A stretch of DNA of 64,000 bases, from the NCBI RefSeq assembly GCF_016031655.1, contig NZ_JACCHQ010000011.1, positions 124,001 to 188,000 on the forward strand. The letters are read 5' to 3'. This document shows positions 17,900 to 27,343 of the stretch, piece by piece. The position numbers were made by a program, and so were the translations under genes. Position 1 is the first letter of the stretch; each line of letters begins with the position of its first letter. The notes beneath the pieces are model-generated. The model had not been told where the DNA came from. It did no database searches and worked only from the letters and a program-made list of their open reading frames with translations. The stretch comes from Bradyrhizobium glycinis. GTDB taxonomy: Bacteria > Pseudomonadota > Alphaproteobacteria > Rhizobiales > Xanthobacteraceae.

Positions 17900-18625
17900 A
17901 TGAAGAAGAAGTTGTTGCTCGCCGCTGTCAGCCTTGTCGCGCTCAGCGCGGCTGCGCCGGCGCTGGCTGCCGATCTCGCGGCGCGGCCCTACACCAAGGC
18001 TCCGCCGGCGGCGATCGCCGCCGTTTACGACTGGAGCGGCTTCTACATCGGTCTCAACGGCGGCGGCGGTTCGTCGAACGCGAAATGGGACCTGGTCGGT
18101 TTCGGCCGTGATGGTTCGCACGACGCGACCGGCGGCACGGTGGGTGGCCAGATCGGGTATCGCTGGCAGTCTGGGCAGTTCGTGTTCGGCGTGGAAGGCC
18201 AGGGCAACTGGGCCGACTTCTCCGGCAGCCATGTCGGCGCGATCTCCGGCTTCACCAATAACACCAAGATCGATGCGTTCGGTCTGATCACCGGTCAGGT
18301 CGGCTACGCCTGGAACAACGTCCTGCTCTACGTCAAGGGCGGTGCGGCTGTGGTCAGCACCAAGTACGACGCCTCGTTCGCGGGCACGTCGCTGGCGTCG
18401 GGCAACGACACCCGTTGGGGCGGCACCGTCGGCGCAGGCCTCGAGTATGGCTTTGCCCCGAACTGGTCGGTTGGCGTTGAGTACGACCATATCTTCCTGG
18501 ATGGCGGCGACAAGAACCTGACCGGCCCCATCGGTGTCCTGCCGGTCAACGTCAAGCAGGACGTGGACATGGGTCTGGTCCGCCTGAACTACAAGTTCGG
18601 CGGCCCGATGCTCGGCCGTTACTGA
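17900..18625 (+). CDS. Omp25/Omp31-family outer-membrane beta-barrel protein
   Basis: This 241-residue protein has a signal peptide (ending ALAA, then DLAARPYTKAPP) and an eight-stranded barrel of the rhizobial Omp25/RopB family, with the usual motif YDWSGFYIGLNGGGG, repeated GxxGYRW/GxGLEYGF strands and a C-terminal LNYKFGGPMLGRY. It probably stabilises the outer membrane. GGAACGGGAA precedes the ATG. A strong terminator follows 30 bases after the stop, so it is monocistronic. Confidence 0.93.
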   Translation: MKKKLLLAAVSLVALSAAAPALAADLAARPYTKAPPAAIAAVYDWSGFYIGLNGGGGSSNAKWDLVGFGRDGSHDATGGTVGGQIGYRWQSGQFVFGVEGQGNWADFSGSHVGAISGFTNNTKIDAFGLITGQVGYAWNNVLLYVKGGAAVVSTKYDASFAGTSLASGNDTRWGGTVGAGLEYGFAPNWSVGVEYDHIFLDGGDKNLTGPIGVLPVNVKQDVDMGLVRLNYKFGGPMLGRY

Positions 18626-18655
18626 TCCTGATCGCTCCCACTGGAGCGGTGGTCG

Positions 18656-18684
18656 AAAGCCCCGGCCTTGGCCGGGGCTTTTTT
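18656..18684 (+). terminator. Rho-independent terminator of the Omp25-like gene
   Basis: GCCCCGGCC-TT-GGCCGGGGC is flanked by AAA and a run of six T. It lies just after the outer-membrane protein stop. Confidence 0.9.
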
Positions 18685-18798
18685 GTTGTTTGTATTCAGC
18701 GAGTTAACCATCTCCTTTCGGCAGCTTCCGGACCGCTTGACTCCATAGAACAAAATGAGAACTATGTTCTTCATTCGTTCCACCAAGGGGAGCAGGCC

Positions 18799-18897
18799 AT
18801 GTTCAGGGTTTTCGTGGAAGAAGCCGCCGCACTGGCGTCCATCACGCTGTTCGTCGGGATGATCGCGATCTGGGCTCAGGTCATTCCGCAGCTCTAG
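18799..18897 (+). CDS. Small membrane peptide, 32 residues
   Basis: A short frame has a good ribosome site (AGGGGAGC, 6-8 bases before ATG 18799) and encodes one hydrophobic helix (ALASITLFVGMIAIWAQVI). I do not recognise it. The strong start signal and single transmembrane span make it a plausible small membrane protein. It lies between the Omp25-like gene and dnaE. Confidence 0.5.
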   Translation: MFRVFVEEAAALASITLFVGMIAIWAQVIPQL

Positions 18898-19075
18898 TCT
18901 GGCTTCCTCTGACCTCTTGGGGAAAAGCGGGACGACGCGGCGAAGCGGCCGCTCCAGCGTGGACTCTGAAGCCGTGAGACCCCACCATTGAGAGGCGAGT
19001 CGGCCGCGCGGGTGCATGATGCCTTGAGGCGCCGGCGACCGCTCCATTTCATCTGCAAGAGGCCGTCACGCGACC

Positions 19076-22000
19076 ATGCCGAGCGCCGGATTTGTTCACC
19101 TTCACGTTCACTCGGCCTATTCGCTGCTCAAGGGCTCGATCAAGATCGCCAAGCTCGCCGAGCTTGCCAAGAAGGACCACCAGCCGGCCCTGGCGCTGAC
19201 CGACACCGACAATCTGTTCGGCGCGCTGGAGTTCTCCGACAAGATGGCGGGTTCCGGCATCCAGCCGATCGTCGGCTGCGAGCTCGCCATCGATTTCGGC
19301 GATCAGGATCCCAATGCGCGCAATGCGATGGGGCCGTCGCGCGTGGTATTGCTCGCCGCGCAGGGGCGCGGCTATCGCAGCCTGATGCGGCTGAACTCGC
19401 GCGCATTCCTGGAATCGCCGGACAGCCATGCTCCGTTCATCAAGCTCGACTGGCTTGAGGGCGAGACCGAGGGCCTCATCGCGCTGACGGGCGGGCCGGA
19501 CGGGCCGATCTCGCTGGCGCTCGCCGGCGGCATGGTCGAGCTCGCCGGCGCGCGCTGCGAGCGTCTGGCTGCTTTGTTCGGCGACCGTCTCTACGTCGAA
19601 TTGCAGCGCCACAACACCGAGAAGGAGCGGCGCGTCGAAGGCGGCCTGATCGACATCGCATACGCCAAGGGACTGCCGCTGGTTGCGACCAACGAGCCGT
19701 ATTTCGCGACCACCGACGACTACGAAGCGCATGATGCGCTGCTCTGCATCGCCGGCGGCCGGCTGATCGCCGAGACCGACCGCGTGCAGCTGACGCCGGA
19801 TCATCGCTTCAAGACGCGCGCCGAGATGGCGGTGCTGTTCGCCGACATTCCGGAGGCACTTAGCTCGACGGTGGAGATCGCCGAGCGCTGTTCGTTCCGG
19901 CCGATGACGCGCAAGCCCATCCTGCCGTTCTTCACCGTCGGCGCCGCCTCGAGCTCGGATGCGGCCGCGGTCGAGGCCGCCGAATTGAAGCGGCAGGCAG
20001 AGGAGGGGCTCGCCAAGCGCCTCAGCGTCCATGGCCTGTCGCAGGGCACGACGGAGGAGACCTACGCCAAGCGGCTCGCCTTCGAGCTCGATGTCATCAC
20101 CCGCATGAAATACGCGGGCTACTTCCTGATCGTGTCCGACTTCATCAAATGGGCGAAGAGCCAGGGCATTCCGGTCGGGCCGGGCCGCGGCTCGGGCGCG
20201 GGCTCGCTGGTGGCGTGGGCGCTCACCATTACCGACCTCGATCCGATCAGGTTCGGCCTGCTGTTCGAGCGCTTCCTCAATCCGGAACGCGTCTCGATGC
20301 CGGACTTCGACATCGACTTCTGCCAGGACCGCCGCGGCGAGGTGATCAGTTACGTGCAGCAGCGCTACGGCCGCGACCAGGTCGCGCAGATCATCACCTT
20401 CGGTACGCTGCAGGCGCGCGGCGTGCTGCGCGACGTCGGCCGTGTGCTGCAGATGCCCTATGGCCAGGTCGACAAGCTGACCAAGCTGGTGCCGCAGAAT
20501 CCGGCGGCGCCGGTGACGCTGGCGGCCGCGATCGAGAGCGAGCCGAAGCTGCAGGCGTTCCGCGACGAAGATCCCGTGGTGGCGCGCGCCTTCGACATCG
20601 CCCAGCGTCTCGAAGGCCTGACCCGCCACGCCTCGACCCACGCGGCCGGCATCGTGATCGGCGATCGTCCGTTGAGCGAGCTCGTGCCGCTCTACCGCGA
20701 TCCCAAGTCCGATATGCCGGTGACCCAGTTCAACATGAAATGGGTCGAGCCCGCGGGGCTCGTCAAATTCGACTTCCTCGGCCTGAAGACGCTGACCGTG
20801 CTCGACGTCGCCTGCAAGCTGCTCAAGCCGCGCGGCATCCATGTCGATCTCGCCACACTGCCGATCGACGATGCCGAGAGTTATGCGATGCTGGCGCGCG
20901 GCGACGTGGTCGGCGTGTTCCAGGTTGAAAGCCAGGGCATGCGGCGGGCGCTGATCGACATGCGGCCGGACCGTTTCGAGGACATCATCGCGCTGGTCGC
21001 GCTCTATCGGCCGGGCCCGATGGCGAACATCCCGACCTATTGCGCGCGCAAGCACGGCGACGAGGAGCCGGAATATCTGCATCCCGTGCTGGAACCGATC
21101 CTGAAGGAGACCTTCGGCGTCATCATCTACCAGGAGCAGGTGATGCAGATCGCGCAGGTGATGTCGGGCTATTCGCTCGGCGACGCCGACCTGCTGCGCC
21201 GCGCCATGGGCAAGAAGATCCGCGCCGAGATGGACAAGCAGCGCGACATCTTCGTCGCGGGCGCGGTGAAGAACGGCGTGCCGAAGGGGCAGGCCGAGAC
21301 CATCTTCGAGCTGCTCGCAAAGTTCGCCGATTACGGCTTCAACAAGAGCCACGCGGCGGCCTACGCGCTGGTGTCCTACCACACCGCCTACATGAAGGCG
21401 CATTATCCGGTGGAGTTCATCGCCGCGTCGATGACGCTCGATCTGAACAACACCGACAAGCTCTCCGAATTCCGCTCCGAGGCGCAGCGCCTCGGCATCA
21501 AGGTCGAGCCGCCGAACATCAACCGGTCGGGCGCGACCTTCGAGGTCGGCGAGAACACGATCTACTACGCACTCGCCGCGCTCAAGGGCGTCGGCATCCA
21601 GGCGATCGAGCAGATCATCGCGGAGCGCAACAGAGGCGGCCTGTTCACCTCGCTGGCCGATTTCGCCGCGCGCGTCTCGCCGCGCGCGATCAACAAGCGC
21701 ATCATCGAAAGTCTCGCCGCCGCCGGCGCCTTCGACACGCTGGAGCCGAACCGGGCCCGCGTCTTTGCCGGCGCGGACGCGATCCTCGCCGCCTGCCAGC
21801 GCGCGCATGAAGCTGCGACGATCGGCCAGAACGACATGTTCGGCATGTCGGCGGATGCGCCGACCATCATGCTGCCGCAGGTGGAGCCGTGGCTGCCGGC
21901 CGAGCGGCTGCGCCGCGAATACGACGCGATCGGCTTCTTCCTGTCGGGACATCCGCTCGACGATTACGCGACCGTGCTGAAGCGGCTGCGGGTGCAGAGC

Positions 22001-22579
22001 TGGGCCGAGTTCTCGCGCGCGGTGAAGACCGGCGCCACCGCCGGCAAGGTCGCCGCGACCGTGGTCTCGCGCATGGAGCGGCGCACCAAGACCGGCAACA
22101 AGATGGGCATCATGGGCCTGTCCGATCCCACCGGTCATTTCGAGGCGGTGCTGTTCTCGGAAGGCCTTGCGCAATATCGCGACGTGCTGGAGCCAGGCGC
22201 GGCCGTGCTGCTGCAGCTCGGCGCCGAGCTCCAGGGCGAGGACGTCCGCGCCCGCGTGCTGCATGCCGAGCCGCTCGACGATGCCGCGGCCAAGACGCAG
22301 AAGGGCCTGCGCATCTTCCTGCGCGACACCAAGCCGCTGGACTCGATCGCCAAGCGTCTCGCCGGGCCCGATATGGCTGCGTCGAACGGCGGCGCGCCGA
22401 AGGTTGGCAGCCCCGGCATCGCACCGCGCGGAAACGGCGACGGCGAGGTCTCGCTGGTGATGATGCTCGACCTCGAGACCGAGGTGGAGATGAAGCTGCC
22501 AGGCCGCTTCAAGGTCTCGCCGCAGATCGCCGGCGCGATCAAGGCGGTGGCAGGCGTGGTGGACGTGCAACAATTGTGA
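19076..22579 (+). CDS. dnaE: DNA polymerase III subunit alpha
   Basis: This 1167-residue polypeptide is the replicative polymerase. The N-terminal PHP domain begins VHLHVHSAYSLLKG. The palm carries GRGSGAGSLVAW and the catalytic PDFDIDF motif, with Asp410 and Asp412. Further motifs are TRHASTHAAGIVIG and the fingers segment YRPGPM. The C-terminal third holds the helix-hairpin-helix region and an OB fold (TKTGNKMGIMGLSDPTGHF). Length and motifs fit DnaE1, not the error-prone DnaE2. Confidence 0.98.
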   Translation: MPSAGFVHLHVHSAYSLLKGSIKIAKLAELAKKDHQPALALTDTDNLFGALEFSDKMAGSGIQPIVGCELAIDFGDQDPNARNAMGPSRVVLLAAQGRGYRSLMRLNSRAFLESPDSHAPFIKLDWLEGETEGLIALTGGPDGPISLALAGGMVELAGARCERLAALFGDRLYVELQRHNTEKERRVEGGLIDIAYAKGLPLVATNEPYFATTDDYEAHDALLCIAGGRLIAETDRVQLTPDHRFKTRAEMAVLFADIPEALSSTVEIAERCSFRPMTRKPILPFFTVGAASSSDAAAVEAAELKRQAEEGLAKRLSVHGLSQGTTEETYAKRLAFELDVITRMKYAGYFLIVSDFIKWAKSQGIPVGPGRGSGAGSLVAWALTITDLDPIRFGLLFERFLNPERVSMPDFDIDFCQDRRGEVISYVQQRYGRDQVAQIITFGTLQARGVLRDVGRVLQMPYGQVDKLTKLVPQNPAAPVTLAAAIESEPKLQAFRDEDPVVARAFDIAQRLEGLTRHASTHAAGIVIGDRPLSELVPLYRDPKSDMPVTQFNMKWVEPAGLVKFDFLGLKTLTVLDVACKLLKPRGIHVDLATLPIDDAESYAMLARGDVVGVFQVESQGMRRALIDMRPDRFEDIIALVALYRPGPMANIPTYCARKHGDEEPEYLHPVLEPILKETFGVIIYQEQVMQIAQVMSGYSLGDADLLRRAMGKKIRAEMDKQRDIFVAGAVKNGVPKGQAETIFELLAKFADYGFNKSHAAAYALVSYHTAYMKAHYPVEFIAASMTLDLNNTDKLSEFRSEAQRLGIKVEPPNINRSGATFEVGENTIYYALAALKGVGIQAIEQIIAERNRGGLFTSLADFAARVSPRAINKRIIESLAAAGAFDTLEPNRARVFAGADAILAACQRAHEAATIGQNDMFGMSADAPTIMLPQVEPWLPAERLRREYDAIGFFLSGHPLDDYATVLKRLRVQSWAEFSRAVKTGATAGKVAATVVSRMERRTKTGNKMGIMGLSDPTGHFEAVLFSEGLAQYRDVLEPGAAVLLQLGAELQGEDVRARVLHAEPLDDAAAKTQKGLRIFLRDTKPLDSIAKRLAGPDMAASNGGAPKVGSPGIAPRGNGDGEVSLVMMLDLETEVEMKLPGRFKVSPQIAGAIKAVAGVVDVQQL

Positions 22580-22667
22580 GCCTCGTCCAGGGTTTGCAAA
22601 AGATCCATTGCAACCACGCGATGTTGTCCGATATGCTCGCAATCGGGCGAATTGGGGCATTGGGGTA

Positions 22668-23195
22668 ATGACGTTCTGGCGGGGGGTGTTCGCGCTGCTC
22701 ATCGCGGTTTGGCTGGGCGGCTGCGAAACTGAACGAAAAGGCTTGGACTTCTCGGGAATGATGCAACGCGTCGGACCTCCCGCCGCGGGACGGTCGCGCA
22801 TCGTCGTACTTCGCGAGAAGGGGTATGCCGGCATCGGCGATGCCGGGTGGGATGTCAAGCTGGACGGCGGACCGATGGCCGACCTCAAGACCGGAACCTA
22901 TGTCTATCTCGATCGTCCAGCGGGGCAGCATCAGCTTTCGGCGACGGCTGCGATGTTTCCGGGCACAAGCCAGCGGGAGTTTTCCACGCAAGCTGGCCGC
23001 ACCTATTTCTTTCTGGCACGACCGAGCGAGAGGTCGAAAGTTCTGGGTGGAATGGCAATGGCGGGCGGCGTCGCCGGCCTGCTTGTCGGGGCCGCAGTCA
23101 CGTCCAACAACAGCAATCCCGGGCCGCTCGATTTCTTTCCCCTGGAGGAAGATGCCGCCCGCACCACGATTGCCGAGCTTCGCCTCGCGCCGTAG
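22668..23195 (+). CDS. DUF2846-like lipoprotein
   Basis: This 175-residue protein has a lipoprotein signal with lipobox LGGC (cysteine at residue 18) and a middle segment resembling DUF2846 (IVVLREKGYAGIG, VKLDGGPMADLKTGTYVYLDRPAG, FSTQAGRTYFFLARP). A Gly/Ala-rich hydrophobic stretch (GGMAMAGGVAGLLVGAAV) lies near the end. ATG 22668 is preceded by GGGG. Role unknown; the protein is probably anchored in the cell envelope. Confidence 0.75.
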   Translation: MTFWRGVFALLIAVWLGGCETERKGLDFSGMMQRVGPPAAGRSRIVVLREKGYAGIGDAGWDVKLDGGPMADLKTGTYVYLDRPAGQHQLSATAAMFPGTSQREFSTQAGRTYFFLARPSERSKVLGGMAMAGGVAGLLVGAAVTSNNSNPGPLDFFPLEEDAARTTIAELRLAP

Positions 23196-23366
23196 CGGCA
23201 GGTCGCTCACGCGTCGCTGATCCCGCGACAGTACAGGCCCCGCGCTTGATGGCGGGTGAGGCCCGGCCATGTCGCTGCCTCAATCCCGGCATCTCGTTCA
23301 AGTGCCATTCAGCTGGCCGCGCGCCTGATGCGCGGTGGCCACCTCAACAACAAAGCGGGCACAGCC

Positions 23367-25994
23367 ATGCGCGGGACGCTCAAACTCTTTCTCTGCCTTC
23401 TCCTGCCGATGGCCGTCCTTGCCGCGGGCGCGCCGCATCAGGCCCGCGCGCAAGCGCAGGAGAAGCGCATCGCGCTCGTGGTCGGCAACGGCGCCTATGC
23501 CAAATCGCCGCTGGCGACCACCGCGAACGATGCCGGCCTGATCGCACAGACGCTCCAGGCGGCCGGCTTCGACGTGGTCGGCGCGCGCGATCTCGACGGC
23601 GACACGCTGCGCAAGAGCTTGCGCGATTTCATCCAGAAGGCCCAGGCGTCGGGCCCGGGCACCGTCGCGATGATCTATCTTGCCGGCTACGGCGTGCAAC
23701 TCGCCGGTGAGAACTATTTCATCCCGGTCGATTCCAACATCAGCCGCGACACCGACATACCGACCGAGGCCCTGCGCATCAGCGACTATGCGCGCCAGCT
23801 CGCATCTAGTCCGCTCAAGGCCAATATCGTGGTGCTCGACGCGGCCCGGGCGCAGCCCTTCATCGAGGGCGGTCAGCCGATCGCAAGCGGTCTGGCGCTG
23901 GTCGAGCCCGAGGCGAACATGCTGATCGCCTTCAATGCCGCGCCCGGCACGGTGGCGCCGGAGGAGCCGGGGCCCTACGGCATCTATGCGCAGTCGCTCG
24001 CCGAGATGATCCGCACCGGCGGCCTGCCGCTGCCCGAGGTGTTCGACCGCGTCCGCCTGCGCGTCAACGAGGCCTCCAAGGGCGCGCAGGTGCCCTGGAA
24101 CGAGCAGAAGATCTCGGCGCCATTCTCGTTCTTCGAGCGCGCGCCCGATGCGCCGCCGCCACAGGCTGCGCCCGACCAGGTCGCCGCGATCCGCAGCAAG
24201 TCGATCCGCGATCTCGGCGTGCAGGACGCCTATGCCGCCGCGCTCGAGCGCGACACGCTGCCGGCCTATGAGGAGTTTCTCGCGGCCTATCCGAACGACC
24301 CGCTCGCCAAGCGCGTGATGGCGATCGTTGCCGCGCGCCGCGAAGCCATCACCTGGCGGCGGACCTACCGGACCGACACGCCAGAGGCCTATTGGTCGTA
24401 TCTGCGCCGCTATCCGCGCGGGCCGCATGCGGCGGACGCGCGGCGGCGCCTTGCGATCCTCACTGCGCCGCCCGAGCCGCCGCCGACCTTCGCGATGATC
24501 GACTACGACGTGCCGCCACCGCCCCCGGAGGAGGTGGTCTATGTCGACCGTCCCGTGCTGTACTTCAGCGATCCCGATTTCGGCTTCGCGCCGCCACCGC
24601 CGCCGCCGGTCTATTATCTGCCGCCGCCGCCGCCGGATTTCGTCGTGCTGCCGCCGCCGCTGCCGGTGGTCGGCCTGTTCGTGCTGCCGCAGCCGGTGTT
24701 CGTGCCGATCCCGGTCTTCGTGAGGCCGCCGGTCTATGTCGCGCCGCCGCCGAACAACATCATCTACCAGAACATCCACAACACCACGGTCATCAACACC
24801 GTGATCAACCAGCCGCCGGCGCCGCCGCCGGCCGCGGGGCCGGCACCCGGACCGGCCAATCTGGCGCCGGCCGTTGCCGGCCGCGCGACGCCGGCAGGTC
24901 CGGCCGTGCCGCAGGCGGTCGCCCAGCGCGCCGCCCTGATCCAGCAGGGCAAGGCGCCGATGCCGCCGAGCGCGACGGTCCAGCCGACCGCGAGGCCGGG
25001 TATCGCGACACCGGCTCCGGCCAATGTCGCGCCTGGCACGACAGCGCCGCCGCCCGCAGGCGCCAAGCTGCCGCAGGCCAATACGGTGCCGCCGCCGGGA
25101 GCTCCCGGCAGCCCACCGGCCGGTCCGGCGCCCGGAGCTGGGACGCCCAGCGGCACATCCAGCCCGACCGCGAACGCTCCTGCCGGTAACGCCGCAGCAA
25201 CCCCGCAAGCGCTGGCCCCGACCAAACCGCCGCCGGCCAATACGCTGCCGGTGCCCGGTACTCCCGGTGGGCCGCCGCCGGCCGCGGCCGCGCCGGGGAC
25301 TATCCCGTCCCCTGGCAAGCCCGCCGCGACCGCCACGGCGCCGAGCGGCAACGTCCCACCGACGCAGCTGAAGGCGGCAACGACGCCCAATCAGCCGCCA
25401 GGTTCCGGAAACGCGGCGACCCCGTCAGCGGCCCTGCCCAAGCCGCCGGGGACGACGACCCCGCCCGCGCCTGACCTGCGCGGCAGGCCCGGCGCGCCCC
25501 AGCCGGGTGCCTTGCAGCCGCCGAGCGCGGCTTCCGGCAAGCCCGCGGCCCCGACCGCGCTCAAACCCGCGACACCTCCGCCGCCCGTGGCGGCACGGAC
25601 ACCGTCCGGAGTTCAGGATCATCGGCCCGCGCCACCGCCGCCGCAGGCCGCCAGGCCCGCCGCTCCACCGCCGCATCCCCAGGCCTTGGCAAGGCCGACG
25701 CCGCCGCCTCCGCCGCGCGTTGCTCCACCTCCGCCACCGCGAGCGGCGCCTCCGCCCGTGGCCGTGGCGCGGCCGGCGCCACCTCCACCTGTGGCCCGGC
25801 CGGCGCCGCCTCCGCCAGCGATGGCGCGGCCGGCACCACCTCCGCCGCCTGTCGCACGGGCAGCGCCGCCGCCACCACCTCCGGTCGCCCGACCGGCGCC
25901 GCCGCCGATGGCCGCCGCGCCGCGTCCGGCACCACCTCCGCGGCCAGCCGGCCCGCCGCCGAAGAGCTGCCCACCGGGCCAGCCCAAGTGTTAG
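23367..25994 (+). CDS. Caspase-fold (peptidase C14-like) exported pseudoenzyme with long proline-rich tail
   Basis: This 875-residue protein has a signal peptide (about 1-29) and a caspase-fold domain (about 33-260): KRIALVVGNGAYAKSPLATTANDA, VAMIYLAGYGVQLAGENYFIPVDS, IVVLDAARAQPF. The catalytic histidine of AGHG is replaced by Tyr108 and the cysteine of DACR by Ala160, so it should have no caspase activity. Residues 285-375 have a helical repeat-like segment (AYAAALERDTLPAYEEFLAAYP). The remaining 490 or so residues are extreme Pro/Ala low complexity ending CPPGQPKC. ATG 23367 gives the best signal peptide; ATG 23328 is possible. It may act as a binding or scaffold protein in the envelope. 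Confidence 0.85.
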   Translation: MRGTLKLFLCLLLPMAVLAAGAPHQARAQAQEKRIALVVGNGAYAKSPLATTANDAGLIAQTLQAAGFDVVGARDLDGDTLRKSLRDFIQKAQASGPGTVAMIYLAGYGVQLAGENYFIPVDSNISRDTDIPTEALRISDYARQLASSPLKANIVVLDAARAQPFIEGGQPIASGLALVEPEANMLIAFNAAPGTVAPEEPGPYGIYAQSLAEMIRTGGLPLPEVFDRVRLRVNEASKGAQVPWNEQKISAPFSFFERAPDAPPPQAAPDQVAAIRSKSIRDLGVQDAYAAALERDTLPAYEEFLAAYPNDPLAKRVMAIVAARREAITWRRTYRTDTPEAYWSYLRRYPRGPHAADARRRLAILTAPPEPPPTFAMIDYDVPPPPPEEVVYVDRPVLYFSDPDFGFAPPPPPPVYYLPPPPPDFVVLPPPLPVVGLFVLPQPVFVPIPVFVRPPVYVAPPPNNIIYQNIHNTTVINTVINQPPAPPPAAGPAPGPANLAPAVAGRATPAGPAVPQAVAQRAALIQQGKAPMPPSATVQPTARPGIATPAPANVAPGTTAPPPAGAKLPQANTVPPPGAPGSPPAGPAPGAGTPSGTSSPTANAPAGNAAATPQALAPTKPPPANTLPVPGTPGGPPPAAAAPGTIPSPGKPAATATAPSGNVPPTQLKAATTPNQPPGSGNAATPSAALPKPPGTTTPPAPDLRGRPGAPQPGALQPPSAASGKPAAPTALKPATPPPPVAARTPSGVQDHRPAPPPPQAARPAAPPPHPQALARPTPPPPPRVAPPPPPRAAPPPVAVARPAPPPPVARPAPPPPAMARPAPPPPPVARAAPPPPPPVARPAPPPMAAAPRPAPPPRPAGPPPKSCPPGQPKC

Positions 25995-26073
25995 GAGTGT
26001 TAGGAGGCTCAAGGGGCAGGGGACGGTGGGATGCGACAGCACCCTAGAGGCGTCCCCAAAGGCGGTTATTTCC

Positions 26074-26101
26074 TTGCTTCTGGCCGAAATGGCGCTATAT
26101 A
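26074..26101 (+). promoter_or_regulatory. Candidate sigma-70-type promoter of rpsB
   Basis: A TTGCTT box (26074-26079) and TATATA box (26096-26101) are 16 bases apart. The start codon of rpsB is about 110 bases downstream, leaving room for a leader of the sort used for S2 control. Confidence 0.5.
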
Positions 26102-26214
26102 GCGCGCCATCTCACACGGAAACATGGCTCACAAGGCCGTCCGGTGGCAGCCGGGGCGAGAACGCTCCGTTTTGCTCACACGTTTCCGGAGGAACCAACC
26201 GGAGAATTAGAACG

Positions 26215-27210
26215 ATGGCGCTTCCCGACTTCACCATGCGTCAGCTGCTCGAAGCTGGCGTGCACTTCGGCCACCAGGCCCACCGCTGGAATCCGAAAAT
26301 GGCTCCGTTCATTTTCGGCACCCGCAACAACATCCACATCGTCGACCTCGCCCAGACCGTGCCGATGCTGCACCAGGCTCTCCAGGCCGTCAGCGACACC
26401 GTGGCCAAAGGCGGCCGCATCCTGTTCGTCGGCACCAAGCGCCAGGCGCAGGACGGCGTTGCCGACGCGGCCAAGCGCTGCGCGCAGTATTTCGTCAATT
26501 CGCGCTGGCTCGGCGGTACGCTGACCAACTGGAAGACGATCTCGGCCTCGATCAAGCGCCTGCGTCACCTCGACGACGTGCTCTCGGGCGGCGAAGCCAA
26601 TTCCTACACGAAGAAGGAGCGCCTGACGCTTCAGCGCGAGCGCGACAAGCTCGACCGCTCGCTCGGCGGCATCAAGGACATGGGCGGTCTGCCCGACCTG
26701 ATCTTCGTGATCGACACCAACAAGGAAGACATCGCGATCCAGGAAGCCCAGCGGCTCAACATCCCGGTCGCAGCGATCGTCGACACCAATTCGGACCCGA
26801 AGGGCATCACCTATGTGGTGCCGGGCAATGACGACGCCGGCCGCGCCATCTCGCTGTACTGCGATCTCGTCGCGCGTGCGGCCATCGACGGCATCTCGCG
26901 CGCGCAGGGCGATTCGGGCATCGACATCGGCGCCTCGGCCCAGCCGGTCGCCGAAGAGCTGCCAGCAGCATCCTCGAGCGGCTTCCAGGGTCTTGCGGGT
27001 CCTCGCGGCACGGCCGACGACCTCAAGAAGCTCCCGGGCGTGTCGGGTGCGATCGAGAAGAAGTTCAACGATCTCGGCATCTTCCACTATTGGCAGCTCG
27101 CCGAGCTCGACCACGACACCGCGCACACGATCGGCGAAGAAGTCGGTCTGCCGAGCCGCGCGGATGCCTGGGTGGCCAAGGCCAAGGCGCTGACCGCGGA
27201 AGCGGAATAG
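26215..27210 (+). CDS. rpsB: 30S ribosomal protein S2 with C-terminal extension
   Basis: This 331-residue protein contains the universal S2 fold to about residue 230: GVHFGHQAHRWNPKM, FVGTKRQAQ, RWLGGTLTNW, VIDTNKEDIAIQEA and IPVAAIVDTNSDP. A further 70 or so residues form a helical extension with DLKKLPGVSGAIEKKFNDLGIFHYWQLA (counted as a region), resembling small helix-hairpin-helix domains seen on alphaproteobacterial S2 proteins. GGAG precedes the ATG by 10 bases. It heads the block with tsf. Confidence 0.98.
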   Translation: MALPDFTMRQLLEAGVHFGHQAHRWNPKMAPFIFGTRNNIHIVDLAQTVPMLHQALQAVSDTVAKGGRILFVGTKRQAQDGVADAAKRCAQYFVNSRWLGGTLTNWKTISASIKRLRHLDDVLSGGEANSYTKKERLTLQRERDKLDRSLGGIKDMGGLPDLIFVIDTNKEDIAIQEAQRLNIPVAAIVDTNSDPKGITYVVPGNDDAGRAISLYCDLVARAAIDGISRAQGDSGIDIGASAQPVAEELPAASSSGFQGLAGPRGTADDLKKLPGVSGAIEKKFNDLGIFHYWQLAELDHDTAHTIGEEVGLPSRADAWVAKAKALTAEAE

Positions 27211-27228
27211 TCAAAAAGAGTGATGGGT

Positions 27229-27249
27229 TGGCCGGATAGGATCCGGCCA
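27229..27249. other. Stem-loop between rpsB and tsf
   Basis: TGGCCGGAT-AGG... with ATCCGGCCA form a 9-bp stem. There is no T run after it, so it is more likely an intercistronic RNA structure or attenuator than a full terminator. Confidence 0.5.
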
Positions 27250-27343
27250 CCATTTCAGTTGACTCGAATTCCTGAGATGGACCGCGGCGGGGCGCCTCGA
27301 CGCCACGCTGCGGCAAACCGGCAGGCACAAAGGATTTTCAACG

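Noticed and set aside
19049..22888. A 1279-codon open frame antisense to dnaE
   Set aside because: It is a product of high GC content. The dnaE frame shows all polymerase motifs, and the antisense product has no known domain or plausible start signal.
23298..25208. A 636-codon minus-strand frame opposite the caspase-fold gene
   Set aside because: Arginine-rich composition is what antisense of Pro/Ala-rich GC DNA gives. The plus strand holds the signal peptide and C14 motifs.
25600..25990. Repeated CCGCC/GCCGG steps looking like a tandem repeat array
   Set aside because: They come from Pro/Ala codons in the tail of the caspase-fold protein. Spacing is irregular, so it is neither CRISPR nor a defined satellite.
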